Part shown: positions 24,401 through 37,900 of the stretch, piece by piece
Layout of the letters: each line of letters begins with the position of its first letter
How positions within the stretch are numbered: the stretch's first letter is position 1
Assembly (NCBI GenBank): GCA_014526335.1
Contig: JACTAT010000032.1
Coordinates: 4,872,914 to 4,936,913, forward strand
Reading direction: 5' to 3'
Length of the DNA stretch: 64,000 bases
Source: Chrysaora quinquecirrha
Lineage: Eukaryota; Cnidaria; Scyphozoa; Semaeostomeae; Pelagiidae
Translations under genes and position numbers: made by a program
Notes under the pieces: generated by a model
What the model was told of the DNA's origin: nothing
What the model saw: the letters and a program-made list of their open reading frames with translations, nothing else
Databases searched by the model: none

Positions 24401-27400
24401 CATTTATTGTCGCAGATTCCCTTTCGCTCTTTGTCAACCACTATTCATGAATTTGAAGAAACATTTGCTGCACTACCTCTGCTATAGCGACCACAATCCC
24501 GGTCGTTGCACGCTGAGGGGATTCCCTTACTGAATGGCAGCCATCTTCCAGAAAAATGTCGTGCCTACCTAGACTTCTTTGGAGAGGTCTGTTGATTGAT
24601 TTTGTATTGTATAAATCACCGTAGAGCTGTCTCTTGGTTTTTCTCTGGCGTTTACCTGGCTGGGAGTGTTCAACTATTAAAAGGTATTATTCTAGCGAAT
24701 AAAGGAAGCCAGAACGATTGATAACCATACAACCATCATTAATCAATGTTGCTACCTTTAACCAATGTCTCTTTCCAGGTTTATACGTACTCTGAAACAA
24801 AAATAGCAATAGTCTTTAAGTTGCCTGGATGCCGCATGCATAGTAGGCCTAAATTAGCTGATAAAGCTAGAAATAACAGTCTACTCAAAATAAAGCAACA
24901 ACAACAACAACAACAACAACAACGAGAGCAGGCAATAGTCCCAAGATGAAAAATCCCTCGGATAGCCTGGATAATTTTCTCCATATTAACAGGGCCTAAC
25001 GAATAATATTTTTCCAAAATGTCACTGATTTGACTTGAAAACCTGAATGTACGAACCTGTAAATCTTTCAAAACCAATCCCTCGAGATTTTTTATGAAAA
25101 CATCATCAAGCATTTTCTTGAGTTCAGCTTCTTTCTGAAAACAAAATCTAACCCTAAGTGGAAATTTATTTAATTTACGGTTTCACTGAAGACTTGTAAA
25201 CGAACCTACAGCCTTATATACTCATTTTTTATAAGAAACCGACTATAAGAAACTATTTCTCTAAACTATTGCCCTATGAGAAACTATTGCCCTTATTCTT
25301 AAAATCAGGAAACTCTTCTTTGTGGACTAAGAAGTAAAACAAAAACTAAGGAACTATTTCCACTTCGAAATTCAAAATTCTATTTTGCTGATGTGCTTTG
25401 TGTAATTTTTACGTAAAAATAATCCCCAAAACTATCATACATAGGGTCAATTCCGAAAAGTCCACATTTTGACTGCTAAGATCATGACACTTAACATCTA
25501 CAGTAACCCTTATTTCACTGTTTGCTCCGGTACGCCATCAACATTATATGGCCTAAGAAGATTTTAATGAGGCACTGCACTTTTTTTTTAAATAAGCAAC
25601 TGGACTTTGGGTCAAGCCCTCAAAGTTGCTTAGAGTATCTATAGTATTTCAGCCCTCACAGAATGACTTGTACCCCCTAAAAACTCTTATTTTGGCTCTT
25701 TTTTTGCTTTTCAATGTAATTGGCAAGTATGCAATGCTGTACTTTAAAAGGAAAGCTATCTTAACCAAAACGTTTAGCAAAATTTCAGGCATAGTTGCTT
25801 ATTGATCAGTTGCTTATTTAAAAAGTGTATATACCATCACCAAACACGTGCCATGGAGAAAAACCACAGAATAGGAAGCATACAGCCGACTGCAGGCGAC
25901 TACTCTAGTTTGGCCACGTCATCAGACTGCTTGATGATACAACTGTGAAAATCGCTCTCTACCAGAAGCAGAAACAAAAGCATCAATGCCGAAAGGAAGA
26001 CCGAAAACAACATGGTTAGCATGCAAGAATCAAAGAACAGCTGAAGAAAGAACTGGTTTTCGAAGATACTTACTGTGATATGAGTCATTTCTGAAAGAAT
26101 TATGTGGTTGTTTATCTTCTTCACACTCTTCTCCAAAATGCTTCGTCTTTCGACAATAGGCCTACAAAACATGATTATCCAGATAACTCTTGCCATGGCC
26201 AGTATACGTAAATAATAGGCCTAATCCGTTTCGCCGTTGCGGGCACTTTATCCAATTTTGCGAGGGACATGCTGCCCAAGCTGCAGAAACCTACTCGACC
26301 TTATACCAATTTTTCGAAAATCATTAGTGTATCAATGTTATCGTGAGCAGTTTCCAGCTTTGCTCACATACTAGTGTCTCTGTTTAATAATCATTGTACT
26401 TAATATGCAGTTAAAGTAAAGTTGCCGATTTTGAGTCTACTACTAACCTATGGCTACTCAGTCGACTTTACACTCTAACCCTGGTCTGGAGGAATATAGC
26501 ATATAGCAGGGTGCAGCCATTGACGGCGCTCATAACTACCGACCAGGTACTAGAAGGTGCTGTGGCGTAGTGGTGTAATCCAGCTGACCCGTGGTGTCAA
26601 GAGCTCAGTGCATCTTTAAATGGTCGGAATCCAAACAATCAAACTTATAAAAATTACACAAACATAGTGTTCGAGCCCAGCACACGGTAGCGTCACTTTA
26701 GAAGGTGCTGTGGCGTCGTGGTGCCACCCGTGGTGTCAAGGTCTCGATTAGTTTACCTACTACTGAGATCCTAGCAACTGGCGCTAAAACACCATTTCAT
26801 CTTTCACCTTCACAGTGGTATTATCGTTGGCTCTCTGATCATGCAGGCCAGGTTCGAATTCAATCAGCTGTGGCATGCCAAGAAAAGAATCGGATATCAT
26901 ACAACTAATACACCTTTTCAACTAAGAGCCTCGTTTTCAAAATTTACCAAAATTTATTTATACGAAAATTTTGACCCCAGATTCAGATTCAGCACCTTCA
27001 TCTTAGTGTTGATGCAAATTTTTACGCTTCTAGTCCTTACGATGTTGATTTTATAGCGACGAAAAGTTTGAAAATCTATAAAGGATTTGACCGTGAAAAA
27101 TCGCTCGGGGTGAAATTTTACACCCCCAGTCATTTTTCACGGTCAAATCCTTTATAACTTTTCAAACTTTTAATCGCTATAAAATGAACATCGTAAGGAC
27201 TAGAAGCGTAAAAATTTCCCTAAACAGTAAAACGAAGGTGCTGAATAAGAATCTGACGTCGAAATGCTTCTGTGACAAAATTTTAAATTTTTTTGAAAAC
27301 GAGGCCCTTAGTTGAAAAGGTGTATTCCCAAAGCTGAGAGAGCAATAGCTTGCAATTTCAATGTGCTTGGTCTAGCTGACCCACGGATTGAGATAGCGAT

Positions 27401-30319
27401 CTCCAAATAGTCAGACGGCCATTCTACCATTATAGAGCCTCATTCCTGCATTAAGACAAGGTGAATAGGAAAAGGTAGATTCATTACGACATCTTACTCT
27501 TCGCAAACAGGCAACCTTGGGCTGCAACAACACCTGTCGTACAAAAAAAACTGAATTGGATAGCCTAATGTTCAGAGCCCCGAGTCGTTCCAAGCGACCG
27601 ATCTATCAGACTGGCCTAATGATCGAAAAGTTCGACTTAATAAAGAAAGGAAAAAGAAATTGTATTTCAACAAACCTTATGAATACCTAAGGTCCCAAAT
27701 GGTAATGGTTTTCCAGTTTTGTTGTCCACCAAAAGAACCTGTGCAGATGATTTGAAATGATACGAGAATAGGGAGAACCTTCAAGTTGTAAGTTTAAGTG
27801 TGAAACCTAATCCAGCCCTCAAAGCTGCTCAAATTTTAGGCATTTCAGCCCTCAAAGTTGCTGAAAAGTTGCTTAACATGTTTTGTACCTAACAACCACC
27901 CCTGACTTCGCGGGTCAAAATCATCAACTGGTTGGGTCTTGTTCAACACGACTTCTGGGAGACAGTAAGTGGAAAAACGTTAGCTAAAGGACTTCAACAT
28001 GCAAAACATAAGAATAAACAATTTACTAACAACAAGAAAGCGTATAAACTGAGTTGTTTGACTTCTTAGTTGCTTACAGTAATTCAGTTGAGCGCTCAAG
28101 TTGCTTAATGTTAGGGTCAGTTCAGCCCTAGTTGCTTATTGAGCGGGTGCTTATCAAAAAATTGTATCATTCTAAACTTAGAATGCAAATTTATCAAGGC
28201 CTAATGCTAAGAAACAAGCAAAATTCAAATTTTACCTCCCCATCAAGAATGAGACTGTCTCCTTCGGGAAAAGCTTTTGGTAGATAATTCTTAATCTCCG
28301 CAACCTAGATAAATTAAATTGAACTATAGTTAATTTATTCTTGGTACAGAACTGTTTAAAGGGGCTGCTAAGTGTTGGTAAGCTGCTTTCTTATCTATCT
28401 ATGTCGGATGGCACTCGAAACAAAACAGAGTTCCCTCCACACTGTCCACACTCCCCTACAAACGCCTGGCTAGGAGAAATTTCAGGCGCGACATTGATGT
28501 CCCTTCGGCGTCTCCCAGTTTAGCCACCTCGGAAAATCTGCAGCGCGTGACAAAATTTGTAGCAAGAGACACGCAAATTTTTCTGGGAAACACCAGAAAC
28601 ATTCCTTGTCTCCGCAACATGCAAATGACTCGGGGACATGTTGCTCGCTTGTCACTCGCATGTTAAGCCACCCTGGCAGACACGCTGAATGCAGTGTCGC
28701 GCGCGACATGTTCCTTAGTTTAGCCACAGCTTAACTCATGGCATTCTATAGTTCCGCCACCTCTCGCCTGCTGTTTTTGCATACGTTTTCAGTAACTAAG
28801 TGGAGAGCGGTCTATACCTGGCAGGGGCGGTTTCCATAAAAGTATGAATGAGATTACTTCTCCTTTGATCTGAAGTAGTGACCATCAAATGGTCAAGCGA
28901 CCTTAGACAAGACTTTTGGACTCAAAATACATTAAAATATTTTAAATTCGTATATATTAAAATGTATTAAATTCAGAATGTATTTTCAACTACCTTGTGA
29001 GGCTGTACTGCTTTCAAACTTCGACTGAAATAATCGAAATTATTTCCTTGCTTGTGAACCTTGACAGAAGAAAGTAACGTGAAGTTAATTATCAAAAAAT
29101 GTTAAGCCTTCGCATGTTCAAATTTACTGAGCCCTTGGCGGTTGTGATTTCAGAAAAATGGGTATAAACGAGACATTTGGCTGGGAAAGTCTTCTATAAG
29201 ACTTCTCTGCAAATCCAAGTTTACAGCAGCCCGGGTAATTTCCGTGCAGTACAGTGGAGGATATTCAGTAGAATGGAGGGATATCATCAGTATGGTGGGG
29301 GGATATCATCAGAACAGTGGTGGATATTCAGTACAATGGAGGGATATCATCAGTACAATGGAGGGATATCATCAGTACAATGGAGGGATACTATCGGTGC
29401 AATGGAGGGATATCATCAGTACAGTGGAAGGATTTTATCAGTGCAATGGAGGGGTATTATCAGTACAGTGGAGGATGCACAGTAAAGTGGAGGGATATCA
29501 TCAGTACAGTGGAGGGATATCATCAGTACGGTGGAGGGATATCATCAGTTCGGTGGAGGATATCACCAGTACGATGGAGGGATATCATCAGTACAGTGGA
29601 GGGATATCATCAGTACAGTGGAGGGATATCATCAGTACAGTGGAGGGATATCATCAGTACAATGGAGGGATATCATCAGTAGAGTGGAGGGATATCATCA
29701 GTACAATGGAGGGATATCATCAGTGAAATGGAGGGATATCAGCAGAACAGTGGATGATATTCAGTACTGTGGGGGGATATCATCAGTACAGTACAGTACA
29801 GTACAGTACAGTAAAGTCAGTATTGAATATCCTCCACAGTACTGATGATATCCCTCGACTGCACTGATGATATCCCTCTACTGTACCAAATATTCTCCAC
29901 TGTACTGCACATACATTATTACACGGGATGATTATAGTTATTCGGACAGGAAAGGTTCATTTATATCAGTCTTGCTTAAATTCTAAAATTTCTACCTGCA
30001 CTCTTTCTCCGTCGTATTTTATTTCAGCATACATTCCATTTGGGCATTTCTTCATGGCAGTTGCAGTAGATTTAGCGGCTTCAGCCTGAAATTGAAAAAC
30101 AATATTCTAACCATGTGGAAATTTCAGATAATTCTTCTTTACAATCGGAGGCTAAGGTAAGTAAGTATAACGGCTCCATCGAGATATAGCCATCAGCCGC
30201 AGAAGTAAAAATATTTGCCATAAAGTTATTCATGTACACAACTATGGATGGTGATGATAAAGGCTTAAGAACAGAGGCTTTGACTAGAGCTCTTTAATCA
30301 GGTTAGTCAGGTTAGTTAT

Positions 30320-30368
<49 letters not shown>

Positions 30369-30828
30369 CAGTCAGTCAGTCAGTCAGTCAGTCAGTCAGT
30401 CAGTCAGTCAGTCAGTCAGTCAGTCAGTCAGTCAGTCAGTCAGTCAGTCAGTCAGTCAGTCAGTCAGTCAGTCAGTCAGTCAGTCAGTCAGTCAGTCAGT
30501 CAGTCAGTCAGTCAGTCAGTCAGTCAGTCAGTCAGTCAGTCAGTCAGTCAGTCAGTCAGTCAGTCAGTCAGTCAGTCAGTCAGTCAGTCAGTCAGTCAGT
30601 CAGTCAGTCAGTCAGTCAGTCAGTCAGTCAGTCAGTCAGTCAGTCAGTCAGTCAGTCAGTCAGTCAGTCAGTCGCTTAGTTAGTTATTTAACTAGTTAGA
30701 CAGTTCGTTATTTGGCTAGTTGGCTGGTTAGCTAGTGACTTAGTAATTAGTAAGATAGTAAGTTGGTTAGTTAATTAGCTAGTTGGTCACTTGGTTAGTT
30801 TGCTCAGGTAGTTAATTAGTTAATTGAG

Positions 30829-30870
<42 letters not shown>

Positions 30871-31824
30871 ATTAGTTAGTTAGTTAGTTCGCTAGTTCAT
30901 CTTAGTTAGTTAAAAAAATCAATGCAATGCAAGATATCATTAAAAAACTTGTGTAAAATCTGCTTACCAACATCGGTTTCACAGGAGTCATCAACGAAGC
31001 CCTAATGCTAAGTGTTCTCTTCAGGCCAGAAGTCGAACTTTCACTCTTCTTTGCCAATTTAGATATGACTTCCTTCAAATTACTGCAAGCCTGATAGGCA
31101 GCATATGCATTCGGGTCCAGTGCATCAAGTCTAAATGGAAAATTTGAAAGATGACTGATTGGTCTGAAATCTCAAGGCAACATTTAAAACGCGCGATCGC
31201 AGAACTCTTTCTAGCTACTTTTGCGATCGATCAATGTTGATCGATTATACGCGCGCGCGACAAAATGCGCTGAATGGAAATCCGCCTTACGGATCGACAA
31301 CGTGGCTGTAATTTCAGTCAATCCGTTATCGAATCATGTATTCTCTTATCTACAGGACACCGTATTCCCCCAATAAACGATATCTTTCTTCTTAAAGCCC
31401 CTACAATGAAAACAACCTACTGTTACTAAACGCCCATTCTATAATAACAAACCCGTTCGATGCATGTTTATTAGAAATAAGTATAGCGTAATATAGTAAA
31501 ATTAAGACTTTTTGATAATCGTTGGTAAGCTTTCTTTGCTATCTTTAATGACTGCTACAATAAATTAACGCCCATCTGCAATAAAAACCCCCCTTACAAG
31601 GCAAGATAAACGCCCACAGCTTTAATTAGAGAAAATATAATAGCAGGGTATAATGCAATTACATATCTTATACTGACATGAAAGAGAGAAAAAAGAAGAA
31701 AATAACCATTATTACAGCTTTAAACTTACACATGCTTTGCACCAGTGTTCATCCTTAGATCGTGTTTAATCAAGCGTACAATGAACTTAAGGTCTTCTGG
31801 AGTGCACCTGAAGTTTGTAAATTG

Positions 31825-31883
<59 letters not shown>

Positions 31884-31895
31884 TATCATCATCAC

Positions 31896-31931
<36 letters not shown>

Positions 31932-34900
31932 AATCATCATCTTCATCAACGTCATCATAATCACCATCAGCATCCTCATCATCATTATCATCATCATCAA
32001 GATAATGATAATTACGATGATTAAGAATACTACTTGCCTTTTGGTGATTTTTGTCAAAACTCTCAATTGGTCATCTTCCTTTGTTTCAGCTGCAAGATCA
32101 TCCAATAGACTATCAACCTAGAAATATATTGAATTTTCTGTTAATGTTACATGCACTCTAATTTTTGCCTATCCAAGTACTACCTTCCTGATAAAGCACT
32201 TCCTTATAAAAAATGCGTATAACCTTTGCACGGTGGTAATTTATTAAAAAGTTAATTTGAACACTTCACGAAAATAAAACCCCGAAGACTTGGCTTAAAT
32301 GTAGACGTAACAAAGAAGCTAGCCTGCGCACAGACTTGCTCTCCTCCCCAGTTCCTCAGGAAAGTCTACGCAGGCTACAAAAAAGCATCCTAAACTACCC
32401 TCAATTCTATCCGCGTTAATTTGGAAAGTTTAAGAGCCAGCTAATTACTTTACCCAGCGTTTGCTTTGAGGTAACTTTAAATACTTGTTTCAAACATGCT
32501 TTTATCAGTCCCTAATAATTATGAGCTGCAATAAAATTTGCATTAACATTTAGAATATTAATATTCAAAATGCTGTTATACATTACACATTTTAAATAAA
32601 TTTTATAAATATTTATTTATGTTAAAATGAGTCATAGTAAGATTCTATTTCATTCAGCAATTAGTCATTTAATAACTGAATTTTTACCGAAAACCATTTC
32701 TGCACCTGCGCTCTCAAAAGCAGACGTTTGCGAGACAGTTGAACCTTGCCATTAATAGCCTCTACGATCTCAAAAGCAGACGTTTCCGAGACAGTTGAAC
32801 CTTGCCATTAATAGCCTCTACGATCTCAAAAGCAGACGTTTAGACAGTTGAAGACAGTTGAACCTTGCCATTATCAGCCTCTACGATCTCAAAAGCAGAC
32901 GTTTCTGAGACAGTTCCGAGACAGTTGAACCTTGCCATTATCAGCCTCTACGATCTCAAAAGCAGACGTTTCCGAGACAGTTGAACCTTGCCATTAATAG
33001 CCTCTACGATCTCAAAAGCAGACGTTTCTGAGACAGTTGAACCTTGCCATTATCAGCCTCTACGATCTCAAAAGCAGACGTTTCCGAGACAGTTGAACCT
33101 TGCCATTATCAGCCTCTACGATCTCAAAAGCAGACGTTTCCGAGACAGTTAAACCTTGCCATTTCCAGCCTCTACGATCTCAAAAGCAGACGTTTCCGAG
33201 ACAGTTGAACCTTGCCATTAATAGCCTCTACGATCTCAAAAGCAGACGTTTCTGAGACAGTTGAACCTTGCCATTATCAGCCTCTACGATCTCAAAAGCA
33301 GACGTTTTCGAGACAGTTGAACCTTGCCATTGTCAGCCTCTACGATCTCAAAAGCAGACGTTTCTGAGACAGTTGAACCTTGCCATTAATAGCCTCTACG
33401 ATCTCAAAAGCAGAAGTTTCTGAGACAGTTGAACCTTGCCATTAATAGCCTCTACGATCTCAAAAGCAGACGTTTCTGAGACAGTTGAACCTTGCCATTA
33501 TCAGCCTCTACGATCTCAAAAGCAGACGTTTCCGAGACAGTTGAACCTTGCCATTATCAGCCTCTACGATCTCAAAAGCAGACGTTTCCAAGACAGTTAA
33601 ACCTTGCCATTATCAGCCTCTACGATCTCAAAAGCAGACGTTTCCGAGACAGTTGCACCTTGCCATTAATAGCCTCTACGATCTCAAAAGCAGACGTTTC
33701 CGAGACAGTTGAACCTTGCCATTATCAGCCTCTACGATCTCAAAAGCAGACGTTTCTGAGACAGTTGAACCTTGCCATTTCAGCCTCTACGATCTCAAAA
33801 GCAGACGTTTCTGAGACAGTTGAACCTTGCCAGTTTCTGCCTCTACGATCTCATTGCACCTTCCCAGTTTCTGCCTCTACGATCTCAAAAGCAGACGTTC
33901 CCGAGACAGTTCAACCGCCAAGCGTTCCTTACCATGGGTATTTTGATCGTTTTTAAGATATTGCTGTCATGCATTTCGATTTTATTAAACAGCTTAGGAG
34001 TCTACCTTCTTGCTGTTCACAACAGAAACATGTCAAATCAGACGATTCTTCTGATAACCTTGAGTGTAACAGAGGCAACAAAAGCATCTTGATCATCATG
34101 GATCTGTCATTCAAGGCTGCTTCACTCGCAATGTACATCACTTGGTCTCTTGAATTTGGTATGAATATATGTTTCTATACTGTATTATTCTGCATCGTGA
34201 TCGATCGTTTCATTGGGGCAATTTTCCCGTTGAAACATCGAATACTAGTTACAAAGCATCGAATAAAGAAAGTATTGATTGCAACATGGATAATAAGCAT
34301 TGCAGCCAGCATTATAGTAATAGTAGTAATATTAGCTGGCTACCTCATTGACAATTGGCAGATGGTTGACAAGGTCAGATTTTGTTGGTTTCTTATTATG
34401 GACTGTATTGTTGTGTTGGTTTTTTTCATAACGTATGGATCAATACTAGTGAATATAATAAAAAAACGGCAAATTGTCAACACAGATAGACAGAGAAATA
34501 CCCAAAGACGAAAAACCAAATATTTCAAAATCATAAAAGATTCTTCAAAGTGGCTGGTTCGATTGTATTAACTTATATCATATTTGTGTTCATAACTAAT
34601 GTTATCATTAACTCATCTTTTGAGGGAAGAGATGCTGAAGAATACTTGACAATTCTCTATATCATCAGTCTTATTACTGACCCGCTGTTTTACATTTTCA
34701 TGCAGCCTGAGCTTAGGAAATTATTAAAGCAAAAATGCTGTAGTTATGCTTGTAAACCAAAGTCAACGCTCGATGTGCCAATACCTAATGCCCATTTCGA
34801 AAATATCCATTTGTAGACCAATATATTCAGTACGTTGTATACACAATTTTTTTATAAGAAACCGGTTTATAAGAAACCTAGAACTAGACACCCCAAAAAT

Positions 34901-37900
34901 TAAGAAACTTTTAGAACTAGGAGGAAGGAGTTTAGAAACTTAAGAAATTTTTGTGTCAGTTTTCCAACATACAGATTTCACATTTGTGGACGTAGTAATC
35001 AATTCTCAAGCATTTCCGTGCGATTTCTCGCACCAGCAAGGCTAATTCTTTGTAAGAGGTACAATAATATTAATAATTTGCTTTCTTTTTCACGCTTTTT
35101 TATCGTTTTTACTGCAATTTATTTCCATTAAGTTAAGAAACTGTTAAGAAACTTTTAGAACTAAAATTGGGCCAAAAATTAAGAAACTTTTAGAACTAGG
35201 CCCCGAGCCAGGTTTCTTATAAAAAACTTGTATGTTAAATTCTATTCGATGCATTCTTGTTTAAACAAATTACTGTGGTAGTTAATTGTATATTTTATAC
35301 TTTGTTGGTTAGCTTGTTTAGTTAAATTAGTAAGCTGTTGGTATGAATTAGCTTAACTTTGTTACATTAAAGCTATAGTTTAACCAACTTGAAAAAAAGA
35401 AAGAAAAAAAAGACCAGTTAAGTTTGCAAGATCAAGAATTCGAAAGAGATACTCTCCCGTAGCTTGACAAGATCTCACTTGGGGATCTTGTTGGTTAATG
35501 TTGAAATAAAGAACTCAATGAACCTTCGAACAAAACAAGCAGAAAGCACGCAAAATTTTTGCCTTTCATTGCTCGCCAGCAACAGTAGTTTCCGAAAATA
35601 CCGGACGTGAAGTTTTCGGACGTTTCATTATTGGACTGCTAAATTTCGAACGCAAAATTGCAGGTTTCAATCGCTTTTCTGTCAATGAATAAGATTCCTC
35701 TTCACAAAATATTTTCTGTATGTTTGAACACGAGGGGCAATTCACGTTTTGAAACATCACTGTTGGATTTAAAACAATTCTACTAAGAGTACTAGCTACA
35801 AAAGCTTGATACCCTAATAAATTACATTTGAATTATCTTACCAGAAAATCGTAAAGTGAAGGCAACGTACCTCCGTTAGATTCAGGGTGCTTTTCTTGCA
35901 TGGGTTAATGCCATCAATTTGTTTGAAGAAATCTTTCACTGTCTCAGAAACATTACCCTATGAAACAAAGATAATTCTTCTAGTGTCTAGTTTCAAAATT
36001 CAGAAGAGACAAAAGTGCCAAAAGAATGCACTTTAATTGCCAGGTTATGTGGGAAATAGCTCTTTATTAGGAAGAAAACGAGCTTACTTTTTCTAAATCT
36101 GCAACCATCTCATCATTGCTACAATTGAAAACCTGGAAGTTGAGCAAAATAAAACTGAAACATAGGTAATGAAATTTCCTTGTCTCTGATTTCCTGAGGC
36201 ATTTCTCGGGACCTCCAGTAAACTACGGCCATGTTTTACTGCTTAACTAAATCACAAAGAATTATTCAGCAAAAATTTTCTGCTTGATGCAAGAACAAAT
36301 TTATTTGAACTTTTCAGGAAAAACATTACTAGTGAAATGAATTCTGCTTGTCAGGCAATGTTTTGTGACATTGTAAAACATTAAAACAATGCTTGATAAA
36401 CATATTTCAAATGCTTGACAAACAATGTTTGATAGTTTGGCCAGGGCCTTAGTCGTTACACGTTTTTTTTTTATAAGGAACCTTATCTCTGAGTTGAGGC
36501 TGGAGTTCCTTAATTTTTCAGCAAAATGAGGCTGAAGTTCCTTATATTGTTCCTTGTCGTGAGATATGTTTGAATACTAATTTTTACAGCAAATTCATAT
36601 AAACTTACTTCATTTTCTAACTTTAAACATAAATGGAGTCCTTTTTGAAAGAACGATGGGAAATACATTGTTATTCTGCTATTTTTTTGCACAAATCGTC
36701 TTGTTCTTGAAAAAAATTATTCTTAGTTTTTCATCCGAGCCTCGGCAGTTCCTTAAAGTTCCTTAATTTTTTGGGAATTTTCAGCCTCGAGTTCCTTATA
36801 AAGGTGTTCCTTATAAAAAAAACGTGTATTTTTCGTTGTTGGAGTGCGTTTGGTTAGAGTGCGTTTGGTTAGAGTGCGTTTGTTTAGAGTGAATGGAAGC
36901 TGCCAAAATTACGACGTTTGGTTAGAGTGAATTGAAGTTTCCAAAATTACGACATAATTAGACATGATCTTCTCACATGTGTAAATGCAATATTGCTGCC
37001 TCAGGGTTTAGTGAATTTGACAAATGAACAATTATTAAAAATAATTATGTATGGCCATGATCAGCTATCGTATGAATCAAATTCGAAAATACTTACATTG
37101 ACCCTACAATATATACATGCATCTAAACGTTTTGAAAGAATACACGCATTTTTTTTATAGGAAGTTCGGCTCAGGGTCAGTACTGAAAATTCCTTAACTG
37201 ATGGTGAAAATTGAGTACTCAATATTCCTTAGCAATTCCTTAACTTCTTACTTTGAGATTCTTAAACACAACCAATGGTCAAGGAAATATAGGTCATAAA
37301 GGTTTCAGAAGACGAGTAGAAATTAATACTGATTGAAAACCATTGGCGATAAGAATTGCTTGCTCTGTTAATTCAAAACTTCATTTTTTTAATCGAAAAG
37401 CTAAAAGTTAAAGAAAAAGTCAAATTCCTTAGTAGTCTCCGGTCCAGTACTAGAAATTCCTTAAGTTTTTGCCAGCCCAAGCACTACCTTCCTTATAAAG
37501 CACTTCCTTATAAAAAAAATGCGTGTAGCCGATGAAAACATTTCCTCTCTGGAGTAATATTCTTTTTTTTCCTTCCCAGATTAATTGTATGCAATCGTAA
37601 GTAAGTCGTAATCATAAAATTGTTTCAGTCATTATTTAACTGTTTATGTTTCAGTGTAATGGCCACAGGGTTGCCATGCAAATCCAAGCTCTCTGTGGTA
37701 TCGTATTGTAGTTAATCCTTGTATATTTTTATACGAAAAAAGGGCAGACTTCGCAAATGAAAAGAAAATTGCAAATCAAACAGAAAAAATACCAATGGGG
37801 TAAGTTCGAATTCTTTAGAATAACGTGAGCTTGACTTTATGAAAAAGCACAACACAGGAGTGATAAATCCAATAAGTTGCAAAAGAAGAAGTAGAAACTG

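Noticed and set aside
31762..32121. Long poly-Ile and poly-Met frames on both strands
   Set aside because: Produced by the (ATC)n microsatellite; the only coding parts there are the ligase III exons at 31730-31807 and 32038-32117.
32709..33920. CRISPR-like regular repeat
   Set aside because: Units are contiguous 56-bp satellite monomers without spacers, in an animal intron.
33492..33956. 154-residue repetitive frame on the + strand
   Set aside because: Reads through the 56-bp satellite; the repeat length is not a multiple of three, and the frame shows no protein features.
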